Assembly (NCBI RefSeq): GCF_000719115.1
Contig: NZ_JOEA01000005.1
Coordinates: 1 to 64,000, forward strand
Direction of reading: 5' to 3'
DNA: 64,000 bases
Origin: Lentzea albidocapillata
GTDB taxonomy: Bacteria; Actinomycetota; Actinomycetes; Mycobacteriales; Pseudonocardiaceae
In this document: positions 31,540 through 38,887 of the stretch, in pieces
How positions within the stretch are numbered: the first letter of the stretch is position 1
Layout of the letters: the number at the start of each line of letters is the position of its first letter
Position numbers and translations under genes: made by a program
The notes under the pieces: generated by a model
Told to the model about the DNA's origin: nothing
Seen by the model: the letters and a program-made list of their open reading frames with translations, nothing else
The model's database searches: none

Positions 31540-31937
31540 GTCCGGTCCTCCCGCTGGGTGGCTCAGGGCTTCACCAGAGTCAACGCACGGGACCAGTCAA
31601 GGTTCCCGATCATCAGCCCGGTCTTTCGCGATAAACCACGACGTCGGCCACGAAGAAGTCGCGAAGATTCACGGTCATGAACCGGAAATAGCCCGTCCGA
31701 CCGCCTTGGCTGCCTCCTCCTGTTCACAAGCATGACCATTCCGAATTCGTCGAACAGACCGGTGATCGATTCGAAGCATACTGACCTGTCCATTCGATTC
31801 ATTCGACTCCGAGCACCCTCTGACCACGGGAAATTTCATCGTTGACCGACCTTCGGAGAGCCTCCTAACATCCGACGAGAAATGGCCTCACATCCGGCCG
31901 GACCTCTTTCTCGTTCAGTGTTGGAAGCGGAGTCTCC
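31540..31937. other. Intergenic region, 398 bp, upstream of PL9 gene
   Basis: No convincing gene. GC content drops below that of the surrounding genes, and reading frames present here have poor GC3 and no ribosome-binding site. The right end carries GGAG before the PL9 start; no GCGCT operator was seen. Confidence 0.6.
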
Positions 31938-33626
31938 ATGGGAATTTCAGAACAGCCTGCCCGCCTGGCGAGAAAACGTCGCGTGCGCGCTGGACTGGTG
32001 TCCGGAGGCGCGGTCGTCGCGCTGGTCACCATGCTCGCGGCCTGGCCTGGCACCGCAGCGCTCGCCAACGCGGCGGGCACGTACGTGCTGAAGAACGCCG
32101 GCAGCGGGCAGTGCCTCGACGCGGGGGCGAGCCCGTCGAGCGGCACGCAGCTCCGGCAGCAGGCGTGCGCCGATCAGGCTTGGGTGCTGACCGAGGTCAG
32201 CGGCGGGTTCCGGATCACCGCGGGCGACCTGTGCGTCGGCGTGCGGGACGCGTCGACCAGCGCGGGCAAGCCGATCCAGCTGGAGGCTTGTAACGGTGCC
32301 GGGAGCCAGGTCTGGGCGCTGACCGCGAGCGGGAGCAACTACCGCCTGGTCAACGCCAACGGTGGCAAGTGCATGAACGTCAAGGACAACGCCACGACGG
32401 CAGGAGCCTTGGTGCAGACCAACTCCTGCGATGGCGCAGCCACCAAGCAGTGGACTCTCGCACCGGCCGGTGGCGGACCCACCAGCACCACGACGTCCAC
32501 CACAACCACCACGACGACGACAACAACAAGTGTGCCGCCGGCCGACGCGCTGTACGCGGCGCCGACCGGTCGTGACGCTGCTTCCGGCACGCTCTCGGAT
32601 CCGACGACGCTCACGTCCGCCCTCACGCGGGTGGCGGCGGGTGGCACGATCTTCCTGCGCGGCGGCACGTACAGCTTCTCGCAGACGGTGACGATCCCGC
32701 CCACCAACAACGGCACGGCGGGCGCGCGCAAGAAGCTGACGGCCTACCAGGGCGAGAAGCCGGTGCTGAACTTCTCGGCGCAGGCTGAGGACCCGGCCAA
32801 CCGGGGCCTGGCCGTGAACGGCTCGTACTGGCACGTCCAGGGCGTCATCGTCGAACGGGCCGGGGACAACGGCATCTTCGTGGGTGGCAGCAACAACATC
32901 TTCGAACGCACGATCACCCGCTTCAACCGCGACACCGGCCTGCAGCTCTCCCGGATGCTGTCCAGCACGCCGAAGGAGCAGTGGCCCGCCAACAACCTCA
33001 TCCTCGGCGCGGAGTCGCACGACAACGCCGACTCCGACGGGGAGGACGCCGACGGGTTCGCCGCCAAGCTCACCTCCGGCCCCGGCAACGTGTTCCGCTA
33101 TTCGGTGGCGCACAACAACATCGACGACGGCTGGGACCTCTACACCAAGTCCGACACCGGCCCGATCGGCGCCGTCACCATCGAGGACTCCCTGGCGTAC
33201 GAGAACGGCACACTGAGCAACGGCGGCCAGGCGGGCAACGGTGACCGCAACGGCTTCAAGCTCGGCGGCGAGGACATCGGCGTCAACCACGTCATCCGCC
33301 GCACCATCGCCTTCGACAACGGCAAGCACGGCTTCACCTACAACCGCAACCCCGGCACCATGACCGTGTCGAACAACCTCAGCATCGACAACGCCGAACG
33401 CAACTTCTCCTTCGACGCGGGCAGTTCGGTCTTCCGCACCAACACGTCCTGCCGCAGCGGCAGTGGCAGCAACGACAAGACCGTCGGGAACTCCGACACC
33501 TCCAACCAGTTCTGGTCGGGCACCAACGGTTCCCGGTGCGCCTCCTACACCGGGGCACTCGGCTGGTCGTTCGCCTCCGACGGCAAGCTCGTCGTCACCC
33601 TCGGAGGCAGGCCCGTCGCACTCTGA
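31938..33626 (+). CDS. Secreted PL9 pectate/exopolygalacturonate lyase with N-terminal ricin-type lectin domain
   Basis: A 562-residue exported lyase. After a signal peptide (about 1-44) comes a ricin B trefoil (CBM13, about 46-178, repeats QCLDAG, LCVGVR and KCMNVK), a Thr-rich linker of about 20 residues, and a parallel beta-helix domain (about 200-560). The calcium-binding and catalytic region SDGEDADGFAAKL, DDGWDLYTKSDTG and NGFKLGGEDIGVNHVIR is that of polysaccharide lyase family 9, which cleaves homogalacturonan or rhamnogalacturonan by beta-elimination. ATG at 31938 with GGAG. It ends in a hairpin shared with the convergent glycerate kinase gene. Confidence 0.9.
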   Translation: MGISEQPARLARKRRVRAGLVSGGAVVALVTMLAAWPGTAALANAAGTYVLKNAGSGQCLDAGASPSSGTQLRQQACADQAWVLTEVSGGFRITAGDLCVGVRDASTSAGKPIQLEACNGAGSQVWALTASGSNYRLVNANGGKCMNVKDNATTAGALVQTNSCDGAATKQWTLAPAGGGPTSTTTSTTTTTTTTTTSVPPADALYAAPTGRDAASGTLSDPTTLTSALTRVAAGGTIFLRGGTYSFSQTVTIPPTNNGTAGARKKLTAYQGEKPVLNFSAQAEDPANRGLAVNGSYWHVQGVIVERAGDNGIFVGGSNNIFERTITRFNRDTGLQLSRMLSSTPKEQWPANNLILGAESHDNADSDGEDADGFAAKLTSGPGNVFRYSVAHNNIDDGWDLYTKSDTGPIGAVTIEDSLAYENGTLSNGGQAGNGDRNGFKLGGEDIGVNHVIRRTIAFDNGKHGFTYNRNPGTMTVSNNLSIDNAERNFSFDAGSSVFRTNTSCRSGSGSNDKTVGNSDTSNQFWSGTNGSRCASYTGALGWSFASDGKLVVTLGGRPVAL

Positions 33627-33645
33627 CCCACCCCGAACCAGGCCG

Positions 33646-33670
33646 GGTCCGCACGTCAGCCGTGCGGGCC
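33646..33670. terminator. Hairpin after PL9 gene, overlapping the glycerate kinase stop
   Basis: GGTCCGCACG (33646-33655) and CGTGCGGGCC (33661-33670) form a 10-bp stem (one G-T pair) with a 5-base loop. It lies 20 bases after the PL9 stop and covers the stop codon of the truncated glycerate kinase reading frame, which would be unusual for an intact gene. Confidence 0.65.
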
Positions 33671-34585
33671 AGGCCTGGGCCGGCTCCCCCCCCCCCGGGG
33701 GGAGTCCCCCCCGCGGGACCAGCTCTGCTCGTCGAGCCTGCCTTCCCCGGTGATCAGCAGATCGGCCCAGCCGAGTGCGGCGGGCAGTCCGGCGAGGTCC
33801 GCGACGAATCGCGCACCCGGCACGAGACGTGCGCCCCAGGCCGTGGCCAGTCCGAACGCCGTACCTCCCGCCGCACCGGTGCCGGGGGCGTCGCGGTCGC
33901 CGCCGAGCACATCGGCGAACCTGGCCAAGCCTGCTTCCAGCAGGACGACATCGTCGGCGTTCGCGCCCTTCTGGGGAGCGAACCTGTGTGCGGCGCCGGT
34001 AGGGCCGAGCAACGGAGTGTCCACGTCCACCAGGCACACGACGTCGCCCGGCGGGACCAACGCGGACAGGTCCGCCGAGGCGATCGTGGTCAGGCCACCG
34101 CCGCCGGAGGCGATCGGGATGCCCTCGGTGGTGCGGAACATCGCGCCGAGGGCGGTCAGCGCGCCTGCGCCGCCGTCGGTGGTGGCCGAACCTCCCAGTG
34201 CGGCGACGATCCGCCGGGTGCCGGGGTGTCCGGCCGCGGCGCGCAGCAGCTGCCCGAAGCCGAAGGTGCTCGCGGTCAGCGGAGCACGTTCGCCGAGCAG
34301 GGGCAGGCCTGCCGCGGCGGCCAGCTCCACCACCGCCGTTCCGTCCCGTTTCAACGCCCAGTGGGCGTCGATCGCGCGGCCGGCCGGATCGAGCACGCGG
34401 GCCGGAACCAGTTCCGCGCCGGCGGTGGTGAGGGCGGCGAGCGTGCCCTCACCACCGTCCGCGAGCGGGAGACACCGGAGTTCGTCGTGAGGCCGCACCG
34501 CACGCCAGCCCGCAGCGATGGCTTCAGCGGCTCCGGCGGCGTCGATGGTGCCCTTGAACGAGTCCGGGGCGATCAGGACGCGCAT
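33656..34585 (-). pseudogene. glxK: Glycerate 2-kinase, C-terminally truncated
   Basis: The N-terminal 285 residues are a clear GarK/GlxK-family glycerate kinase (start MRVLIAPDSFKGTIDAAGAA; LPLADGGEGTLAAL; RRIVAALGGSATTDGGAGAL; ending LLITGEGRLDEQS). Such enzymes phosphorylate glycerate to 2-phosphoglycerate and are normally about 370-380 residues. After DEQSW the frame turns into a Gly/Pro/Arg-rich tail and stops, so about 85 residues are missing. The break is at an 11-C/6-G/7-C tract (33686-33712) and the downstream terminator overlaps the stop. Either a real deletion or an assembly error. The gene starts inside the upstream isomerase gene (13-base overlap) and is the last of a four-gene operon. 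Confidence 0.8.
33686..33712. repeat. Homopolymer tract C11-G6-AGT-C7
   Basis: Eleven C, six G, AGT and seven C follow one another at the point where the glycerate kinase reading frame departs from its family. Such tracts are rare in the rest of the window and are prone to polymerase slippage and assembly gaps. Confidence 0.9.
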
Positions 34586-35382
34586 GTCGCCGCGAAGCGT
34601 TCGGCGATCAGCGGCACCACCACGTCGGCCGGTCGCGCCCACAGGTCGGCGTTGAAGATCTCCACCTCGACGTCGCCGGTGTAACCGGCTTTCGCCACGA
34701 GATCGGCGATGTGGCGGAAGTCGATGTGGCCGTCGCCCATCACACCGCGGGCGAGCAGGGTGTCCGCGGGTAGCGGGGTGATCCAGTCGCACACCTGGAA
34801 CGACGCGATGCGCCCGGCCGCGCGGTCGATCTGGCGTTCCAGGTCCGGGTCCCACCACACGTGGAACGTGTCCACGACGACGCCGACGACCTCGGGATCG
34901 AACCGCTCCGCCAGGTCGAGCGCCTGCCCGAGCGTCGACAGCACTCCCCGGTCCGCACAGTAGATCGGGTGCATGGGCTCCAACGCGAGCCGCACGGAGC
35001 GTTCCGCCGCGTAGGGCGCGAGTTCTCCCAGCACCTCGGCGACGACAGCCCGTGCTCCACGCAGATCACGCGACCCGTCCGGCAGACCACCGACCACGAG
35101 CACCAGGCAGTCCGCGCCGAGTGCGGCAGCCTCGTCGATGGCGCTCCGGTTGTCGGCGAGCACGGCCGCGCGGTCGGGCCCGGTGAAGAAACCACCACGG
35201 CACAACGAGGACACCCTCAGCCCGGCCTGCGCGATCAGCTCGGCACCGCGTTCGACGCCCACCGCGGCAAGCGGCTCGCGCCACACCCCGATCGACTCGA
35301 TACCCGCGGCGACGCACGCGTCGATCGCCTCGGGCAGGGTGCTGGAGTTGATGGTCTTCTGGTTGAGCGACAGGCGGTTCAT
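34573..35382 (-). CDS. Sugar phosphate isomerase/epimerase (TIM barrel)
   Basis: A 269-residue xylose-isomerase-like TIM-barrel protein (AP endonuclease 2 family), as in hydroxypyruvate isomerase, IolE and IolI. Metal ligands appear as the Glu in VRLALEPMHP, the Asp and His in VVDTFHVWWD, the His in MGDGHIDFR and the Glu in DVEVEIFNADLW. It opens MNRLSLNQKTINSSTLPEAI. It overlaps the upstream DUF993 gene by four bases and the downstream glycerate kinase by 13. In this setting it may interconvert hydroxypyruvate and tartronate semialdehyde, or epimerise a keto sugar; the substrate is inferred. Confidence 0.85.
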   Translation of the reverse strand: MNRLSLNQKTINSSTLPEAIDACVAAGIESIGVWREPLAAVGVERGAELIAQAGLRVSSLCRGGFFTGPDRAAVLADNRSAIDEAAALGADCLVLVVGGLPDGSRDLRGARAVVAEVLGELAPYAAERSVRLALEPMHPIYCADRGVLSTLGQALDLAERFDPEVVGVVVDTFHVWWDPDLERQIDRAAGRIASFQVCDWITPLPADTLLARGVMGDGHIDFRHIADLVAKAGYTGDVEVEIFNADLWARPADVVVPLIAERFAATCAS

Positions 35383-36527
35383 CTCGCGACTCCGTGGACG
35401 TCGAGCAGCAGGTTCATCCGGTGCTCCGCGAGCGGCGGGTCCGGCAGCAGGCCGGCCGCGTCGGCCAGCCGGAACGTCTCCACCAGGTGCGGCAGCGACC
35501 GTGCGCTCTGCAGGCCGCCGACCATCGAGAATCCCGGCTGCAGCCCGGAAAGCCAGGCGAGGAAGGCGATCCCGGTCTTGTAGTAGTACGTCGGGGCGCC
35601 GAACACGTGCCGCGCCAGGGGAACGGTCGGTTCGAACGCTTCGTCGTACGCGCTCAGGTCACCGGCGTCGAGCGCCCGCAAGGCCGCTGACGCCGCCGGC
35701 GCGATCGCCGCGAAGATGCCGAGCAGCGCGTCACTCGCCGCCTCGCCGTCACCCTTGATCAGCTCGGGGTAGTTGAAGTCGTCCCCGGTGTACAGCCGGA
35801 CGCCTTCGGGCAGACGCGCTCGCAACGCCTTCTCGTGCTCGGCGTCGAGCAGCGACACCTTCACCCCGTCGACCCGCGACGCGTGCTCGTGCACCAGGTC
35901 AAGGAACGCCTCGGTCGCGACGGACAGGTCGGTGCTGCCCCAGTATCCCGTGAGCGCCGGGTCGAACATCGAGCCGAGCCAGTGCAGGACCACCGGGCTC
36001 TCCGCCTGGGGCAGGAGCTTGTCGTACACGCGCCGGTAGTCGGCGGGCCCGGACGCCACGCGTGCCAGCTGCCTGCTGGCCATCACGATCACCTGCGCGC
36101 CGGCCTCCTGCACGACGTCTAGCTGCTCGGAGTAGCCGCGCAGGACGGAGTCCACATCGGACACCTCGGCGGCGAGGTGGTCGGTACCGGCGCCGGCGGC
36201 GATCCGGCCGCCCGCCGCCACCGCCTCGGCCGAACTCCGGCGGATCAGCTGCTGTGTCGTCGCCCAGTCCAGGCCCATGCCGCGCTGCGCGGTGTCCATC
36301 GCCTCCGCGACCCCGAGGCCGTAGGACCACAGGTGCCTGCGGAACGCGAGCGTGCTGTCCCAGTCGACGACCGCCGGTTCGCCGGGGGCGTTGTTCCCCG
36401 ACGGGTCCGCGACGACGTGCGCCGCCGCGAACGCCACGCGTGACCTGATGGGCGCCGAGGGCTTGCCCCACTGAGTCGGTTCACGCAGTACGTACGGCTC
36501 CTGCGAGCCGGGCAGGAGGATGCTCAT
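35379..36527 (-). CDS. DUF993 protein, dihydrodipicolinate synthase-like aldolase
   Basis: A 382-residue protein of the DUF993 family, which has the (beta/alpha)8 fold of the dihydrodipicolinate synthase/N-acetylneuraminate lyase group. Visible elements include SPVVLHWLGSMFDPALTGYW, DGVKVSLLDAEHEKAL (with a Lys at the Schiff-base position), LYTGDDFNYPELI and GAPTYYYKTGIAFLAWLSG. ATG at 36527 has GGGAG upstream and overlaps the preceding gene by four bases. In the operon it is the likely aldolase that splits a 2-keto-3-deoxy sugar acid, giving a three-carbon semialdehyde for the isomerase and glycerate kinase. The reaction has not been defined for this family as far as I know. Confidence 0.8.
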   Translation of the reverse strand: MSILLPGSQEPYVLREPTQWGKPSAPIRSRVAFAAAHVVADPSGNNAPGEPAVVDWDSTLAFRRHLWSYGLGVAEAMDTAQRGMGLDWATTQQLIRRSSAEAVAAGGRIAAGAGTDHLAAEVSDVDSVLRGYSEQLDVVQEAGAQVIVMASRQLARVASGPADYRRVYDKLLPQAESPVVLHWLGSMFDPALTGYWGSTDLSVATEAFLDLVHEHASRVDGVKVSLLDAEHEKALRARLPEGVRLYTGDDFNYPELIKGDGEAASDALLGIFAAIAPAASAALRALDAGDLSAYDEAFEPTVPLARHVFGAPTYYYKTGIAFLAWLSGLQPGFSMVGGLQSARSLPHLVETFRLADAAGLLPDPPLAEHRMNLLLDVHGVAR

Positions 36528-37675
36528 ACCGCCACGTCTCCCAGCACGATCCGCTTGCCCTCGTCCGACGACTTCAGACCGGCCTCGGCGAGCCTGATGC
36601 CGCGCACGCCCGCGAGGAAGTCGTACGGGTGCGGGGTGTCCGCGACGACGTGACGCACGAACTGCTCCCACTGCGCCTTGAAGCCGTTGTCGAACTCGCC
36701 GTTGTCCGGCACCTCCTGCCACTGGTCGCGGAACGACTGCGTCTCGCGCAGGTCGGGGTTCCACACCGGCCGGGGCGTCACCTCACGCGGCTGGACCCGG
36801 CATCCGTGCAGGCCCGCGACCGCGCTGCCGTGCGTGCCGTCGACCTGGAACTCCACCAGTTCGTCGCGGTGCACCCGGACGCACCACGACGAGTTCAGCT
36901 GGGCGATCACTCCATCGGTCAGCTCGAAGATCGCGTACGCCGCGTCGTCGGCCGTGGCCTGGTACTCGGCGCCCTGTTCGTCCCAGCGCGCCGGGATGTG
37001 CGTCGCGGTCCGCGCCGTCACCGCCTGCACCCCACCGAAGAGGTTCTCCAGCACGTAGTTCCAGTGGCAGAACATGTCCACGGTGATGCCGCCGCCGTCC
37101 TCGGCGCGGTAGTTCCAGCTCGGCCGCTGCGCGGGCTGCCAGTCGCCCTCGAACACCCAGTAGCCGAACTCGCCGCGCACGCTCAGGATCCGGCCGAAGA
37201 AGCCGCTGTCGACCAGCCGCTTCAACTTCAGCAGACCCGGCAGGTAGAGCTTGTCGTGCACCACGCCGTTCTTCACCCCGGCCGCCGCCGCACGGCGGGC
37301 CAGGTCCAGCGCGCCCTCGACCGACTCGGCGACGGGCTTCTCGGTGTAGATGTGCCGGCCGGCGTCGATCGCCTTGATGATCGACTTCTCGCGCACGGCG
37401 GTGAGCTGGGCGTCGAAGTACAGCGGGTACGCGTCGTCACCGAGCGCGGCGTCGAGGTCGGTCGTCCACTTCGTCAGGCCGTGGAGCTTCGCCATCTCGG
37501 CGAGCTTGTCCTCGTTGCGGCCGACGAGCAACGGATCGAGCTGCACGCGCGACCCGTCCGGCAGGAGCACTCCTCCCTGCTCACGGATCGCGAGCACCGA
37601 CCGCAGCAGGTGCTGCCGGTAGCCCATCCTGCCGGTGACCCCGTTCATCACGACGCCGAGCGTGCGCACTGCCAT
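36524..37675 (-). CDS. Gfo/Idh/MocA-family oxidoreductase
   Basis: A 383-residue NAD(P)-dependent dehydrogenase. The N-terminal Rossmann fold (VRTLGVVMNGVTGRMGYRQ, about residues 3-21) binds the cofactor; the conserved EKP motif is in HIYTEKPVAES, and the C-terminal domain contains GGITVDMFCHWNYVLENLFG. It probably oxidises a sugar or sugar acid as the first step of the pathway encoded by this operon. The ATG at 37675 has AAGGAGG seven bases upstream; the longer frame to 37714 runs through an operator and is not used. Two LacI-type operators precede it. Confidence 0.87.
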   Translation of the reverse strand: MAVRTLGVVMNGVTGRMGYRQHLLRSVLAIREQGGVLLPDGSRVQLDPLLVGRNEDKLAEMAKLHGLTKWTTDLDAALGDDAYPLYFDAQLTAVREKSIIKAIDAGRHIYTEKPVAESVEGALDLARRAAAAGVKNGVVHDKLYLPGLLKLKRLVDSGFFGRILSVRGEFGYWVFEGDWQPAQRPSWNYRAEDGGGITVDMFCHWNYVLENLFGGVQAVTARTATHIPARWDEQGAEYQATADDAAYAIFELTDGVIAQLNSSWCVRVHRDELVEFQVDGTHGSAVAGLHGCRVQPREVTPRPVWNPDLRETQSFRDQWQEVPDNGEFDNGFKAQWEQFVRHVVADTPHPYDFLAGVRGIRLAEAGLKSSDEGKRIVLGDVAV

Positions 37676-37686
37676 CTTGCCTCCTT

Positions 37687-37754
37687 GGAAAGCGCTTTCC
37701 GGCTTACCGTACACGGCTCGGTCCGACTGCCGACTATGATGGTAAGCGCTTTCC
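37687..37754 (-). promoter_or_regulatory. Paired LacI-type operators of the sugar-acid operon
   Basis: GGAAAGCGCTTTCC (37687-37700) is a perfect 14-bp palindrome touching the ribosome-binding site of the Gfo/Idh gene, and GGTAAGCGCTTTCC (37741-37754) is a near-perfect copy with centres 54 bases apart. A pair of operators around a promoter points to repression by a LacI-family protein, perhaps with DNA looping. No matching regulator gene was seen next to the operon. Confidence 0.8.
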
Positions 37755-37818
37755 GGATACAGTCCGCAACGCCGGGGGCACGCGGGTCTGGACTCCTACC
37801 GTGCCCCTGGCCCTCGAA

Positions 37819-38772
37819 TCAGGTGCCGTTGATCAGCCGGATGGCGAGATCAGGGTTGAACGTCCCGGCGGGCGTGTTCGGCGCGATGCCGCAGGGGCCG
37901 TCCGAGACGCCGGGCGTCTTCACCCACAGCAGCATGTCGGCTCCTCCGCCCCGCTGGGCGGTCACCCCGAGCTTGGCGCCCGCCGGGTTGCACCAGCCGC
38001 CCGGGTCGGAGTTGCGCCCGTTGGCGTTGCGGCTGGTGTCGACCACGAACGGCTTCGCGGCGGGCAGGAAGCTGTTCACCGAGCCGGCGTAGGTGATCGA
38101 CTGACTGGTCGTGTAGTAGTTCGACACGTTGACGGAGAACCCGCGGATGTTGGCCACGCCGGCTTCGTTCAGCCGGTACGCGATGGTCGACGGGGTGCCC
38201 CATCCGGCATTGCCCGCGTCGAGGTAAGCGTAGGTGTTGGGCGCCTTGGCTTTGAACTGCTCGGTGGCGTACCTGAGCAGCCCGGCCATCTCGGTGCGCT
38301 GCGCCGCCGTCAGGCAGCCGTAGGCGGCGAGCGCGTCCGGTTCGATGATCACGACCGCCGGCTTGGTCCCGATCCCGGCCGCGAAGCCGGAGATCCAGGT
38401 CCGGTAGGCGGACGCGCTGCCGGCGCCACCGCCCGAGTGTCCGCCACAGGCATCCCTGTTGGGGATGTTGTACGCGACGAGCACGGGCAGCTTGTCCTGC
38501 CCGTCCGCCGCGCCCGCGTGGTTGGCGACCGTGGAACCGATGTTGGCGTCGTTGCCGAACCAGCGCGCGATCGGCTTGGAGCCGATCGAGGACTGGATCG
38601 GCGCGGACCTGGAGTCGTTCGGGTTGTTCCGGGCCCAGGTGGCGGGCGCGGAGTTGGGGTTGACGTAGAAACCGCTGGTCAGGTCGAGCGGGTTGGCTGC
38701 TGTGGCAGGGGTTGTCGGAGACAGCAGCATGACCGCGCAGACCGCGACCGTCGAACGGGCAATCCACCGCAC
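37819..38772 (-). CDS. Secreted GH6 endoglucanase/cellobiohydrolase
   Basis: A 317-residue exported cellulase. The GTG start at 38772 has AGGAG eight bases upstream and gives a signal peptide (about 1-26, ending ATAAN). The GH6 barrel has PVLVAYNIPNRDACGGHSG, VVIIEPDALA (catalytic acid Asp), YAYLDAGNAGWG, PFVVDTSRNANGRNSDPGGW and LLWVKTPGVSDG, all GH6 landmarks. The length, without a CBM, suits an endoglucanase of this family. It cleaves beta-1,4-glucan with inversion. Downstream of GH9 on the same strand but separated by a strong hairpin, so mostly independent. Confidence 0.9.
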   Translation of the reverse strand: MRWIARSTVAVCAVMLLSPTTPATAANPLDLTSGFYVNPNSAPATWARNNPNDSRSAPIQSSIGSKPIARWFGNDANIGSTVANHAGAADGQDKLPVLVAYNIPNRDACGGHSGGGAGSASAYRTWISGFAAGIGTKPAVVIIEPDALAAYGCLTAAQRTEMAGLLRYATEQFKAKAPNTYAYLDAGNAGWGTPSTIAYRLNEAGVANIRGFSVNVSNYYTTSQSITYAGSVNSFLPAAKPFVVDTSRNANGRNSDPGGWCNPAGAKLGVTAQRGGGADMLLWVKTPGVSDGPCGIAPNTPAGTFNPDLAIRLINGT

Positions 38773-38824
38773 TGTGGATCTCCTCTCGATGGGACTGTTC
38801 GTACTTCCTTCCGCCCACCGCGGG

Positions 38825-38852
38825 CCCGCCCGCACGGCACTGTGCGGGCGGG
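38825..38852 (-). terminator. Hairpin between GH9 and GH6 genes
   Basis: CCCGCCCGCAC (38825-38835) and GTGCGGGCGGG (38842-38852) form a perfect 11-bp stem with a 6-base loop, about 36 bases after the GH9 stop codon. Confidence 0.75.
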
Positions 38853-38887
38853 GGCGGTGGGAGTTCTCGGGTGTGGGGAGGGACGGG

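Noticed and set aside
31563..31802. 79-residue minus-strand frame in the region before the PL9 gene
   Set aside because: Poor codon usage, no ribosome-binding site and no family match; the region is AT-richer intergenic sequence.
32490..32530. ACC/ACA-rich stretch in the PL9 gene as a DNA repeat or CRISPR-like array
   Set aside because: It encodes a Thr-rich linker between the lectin and lyase domains; there are no spacers or repeated units of CRISPR type.
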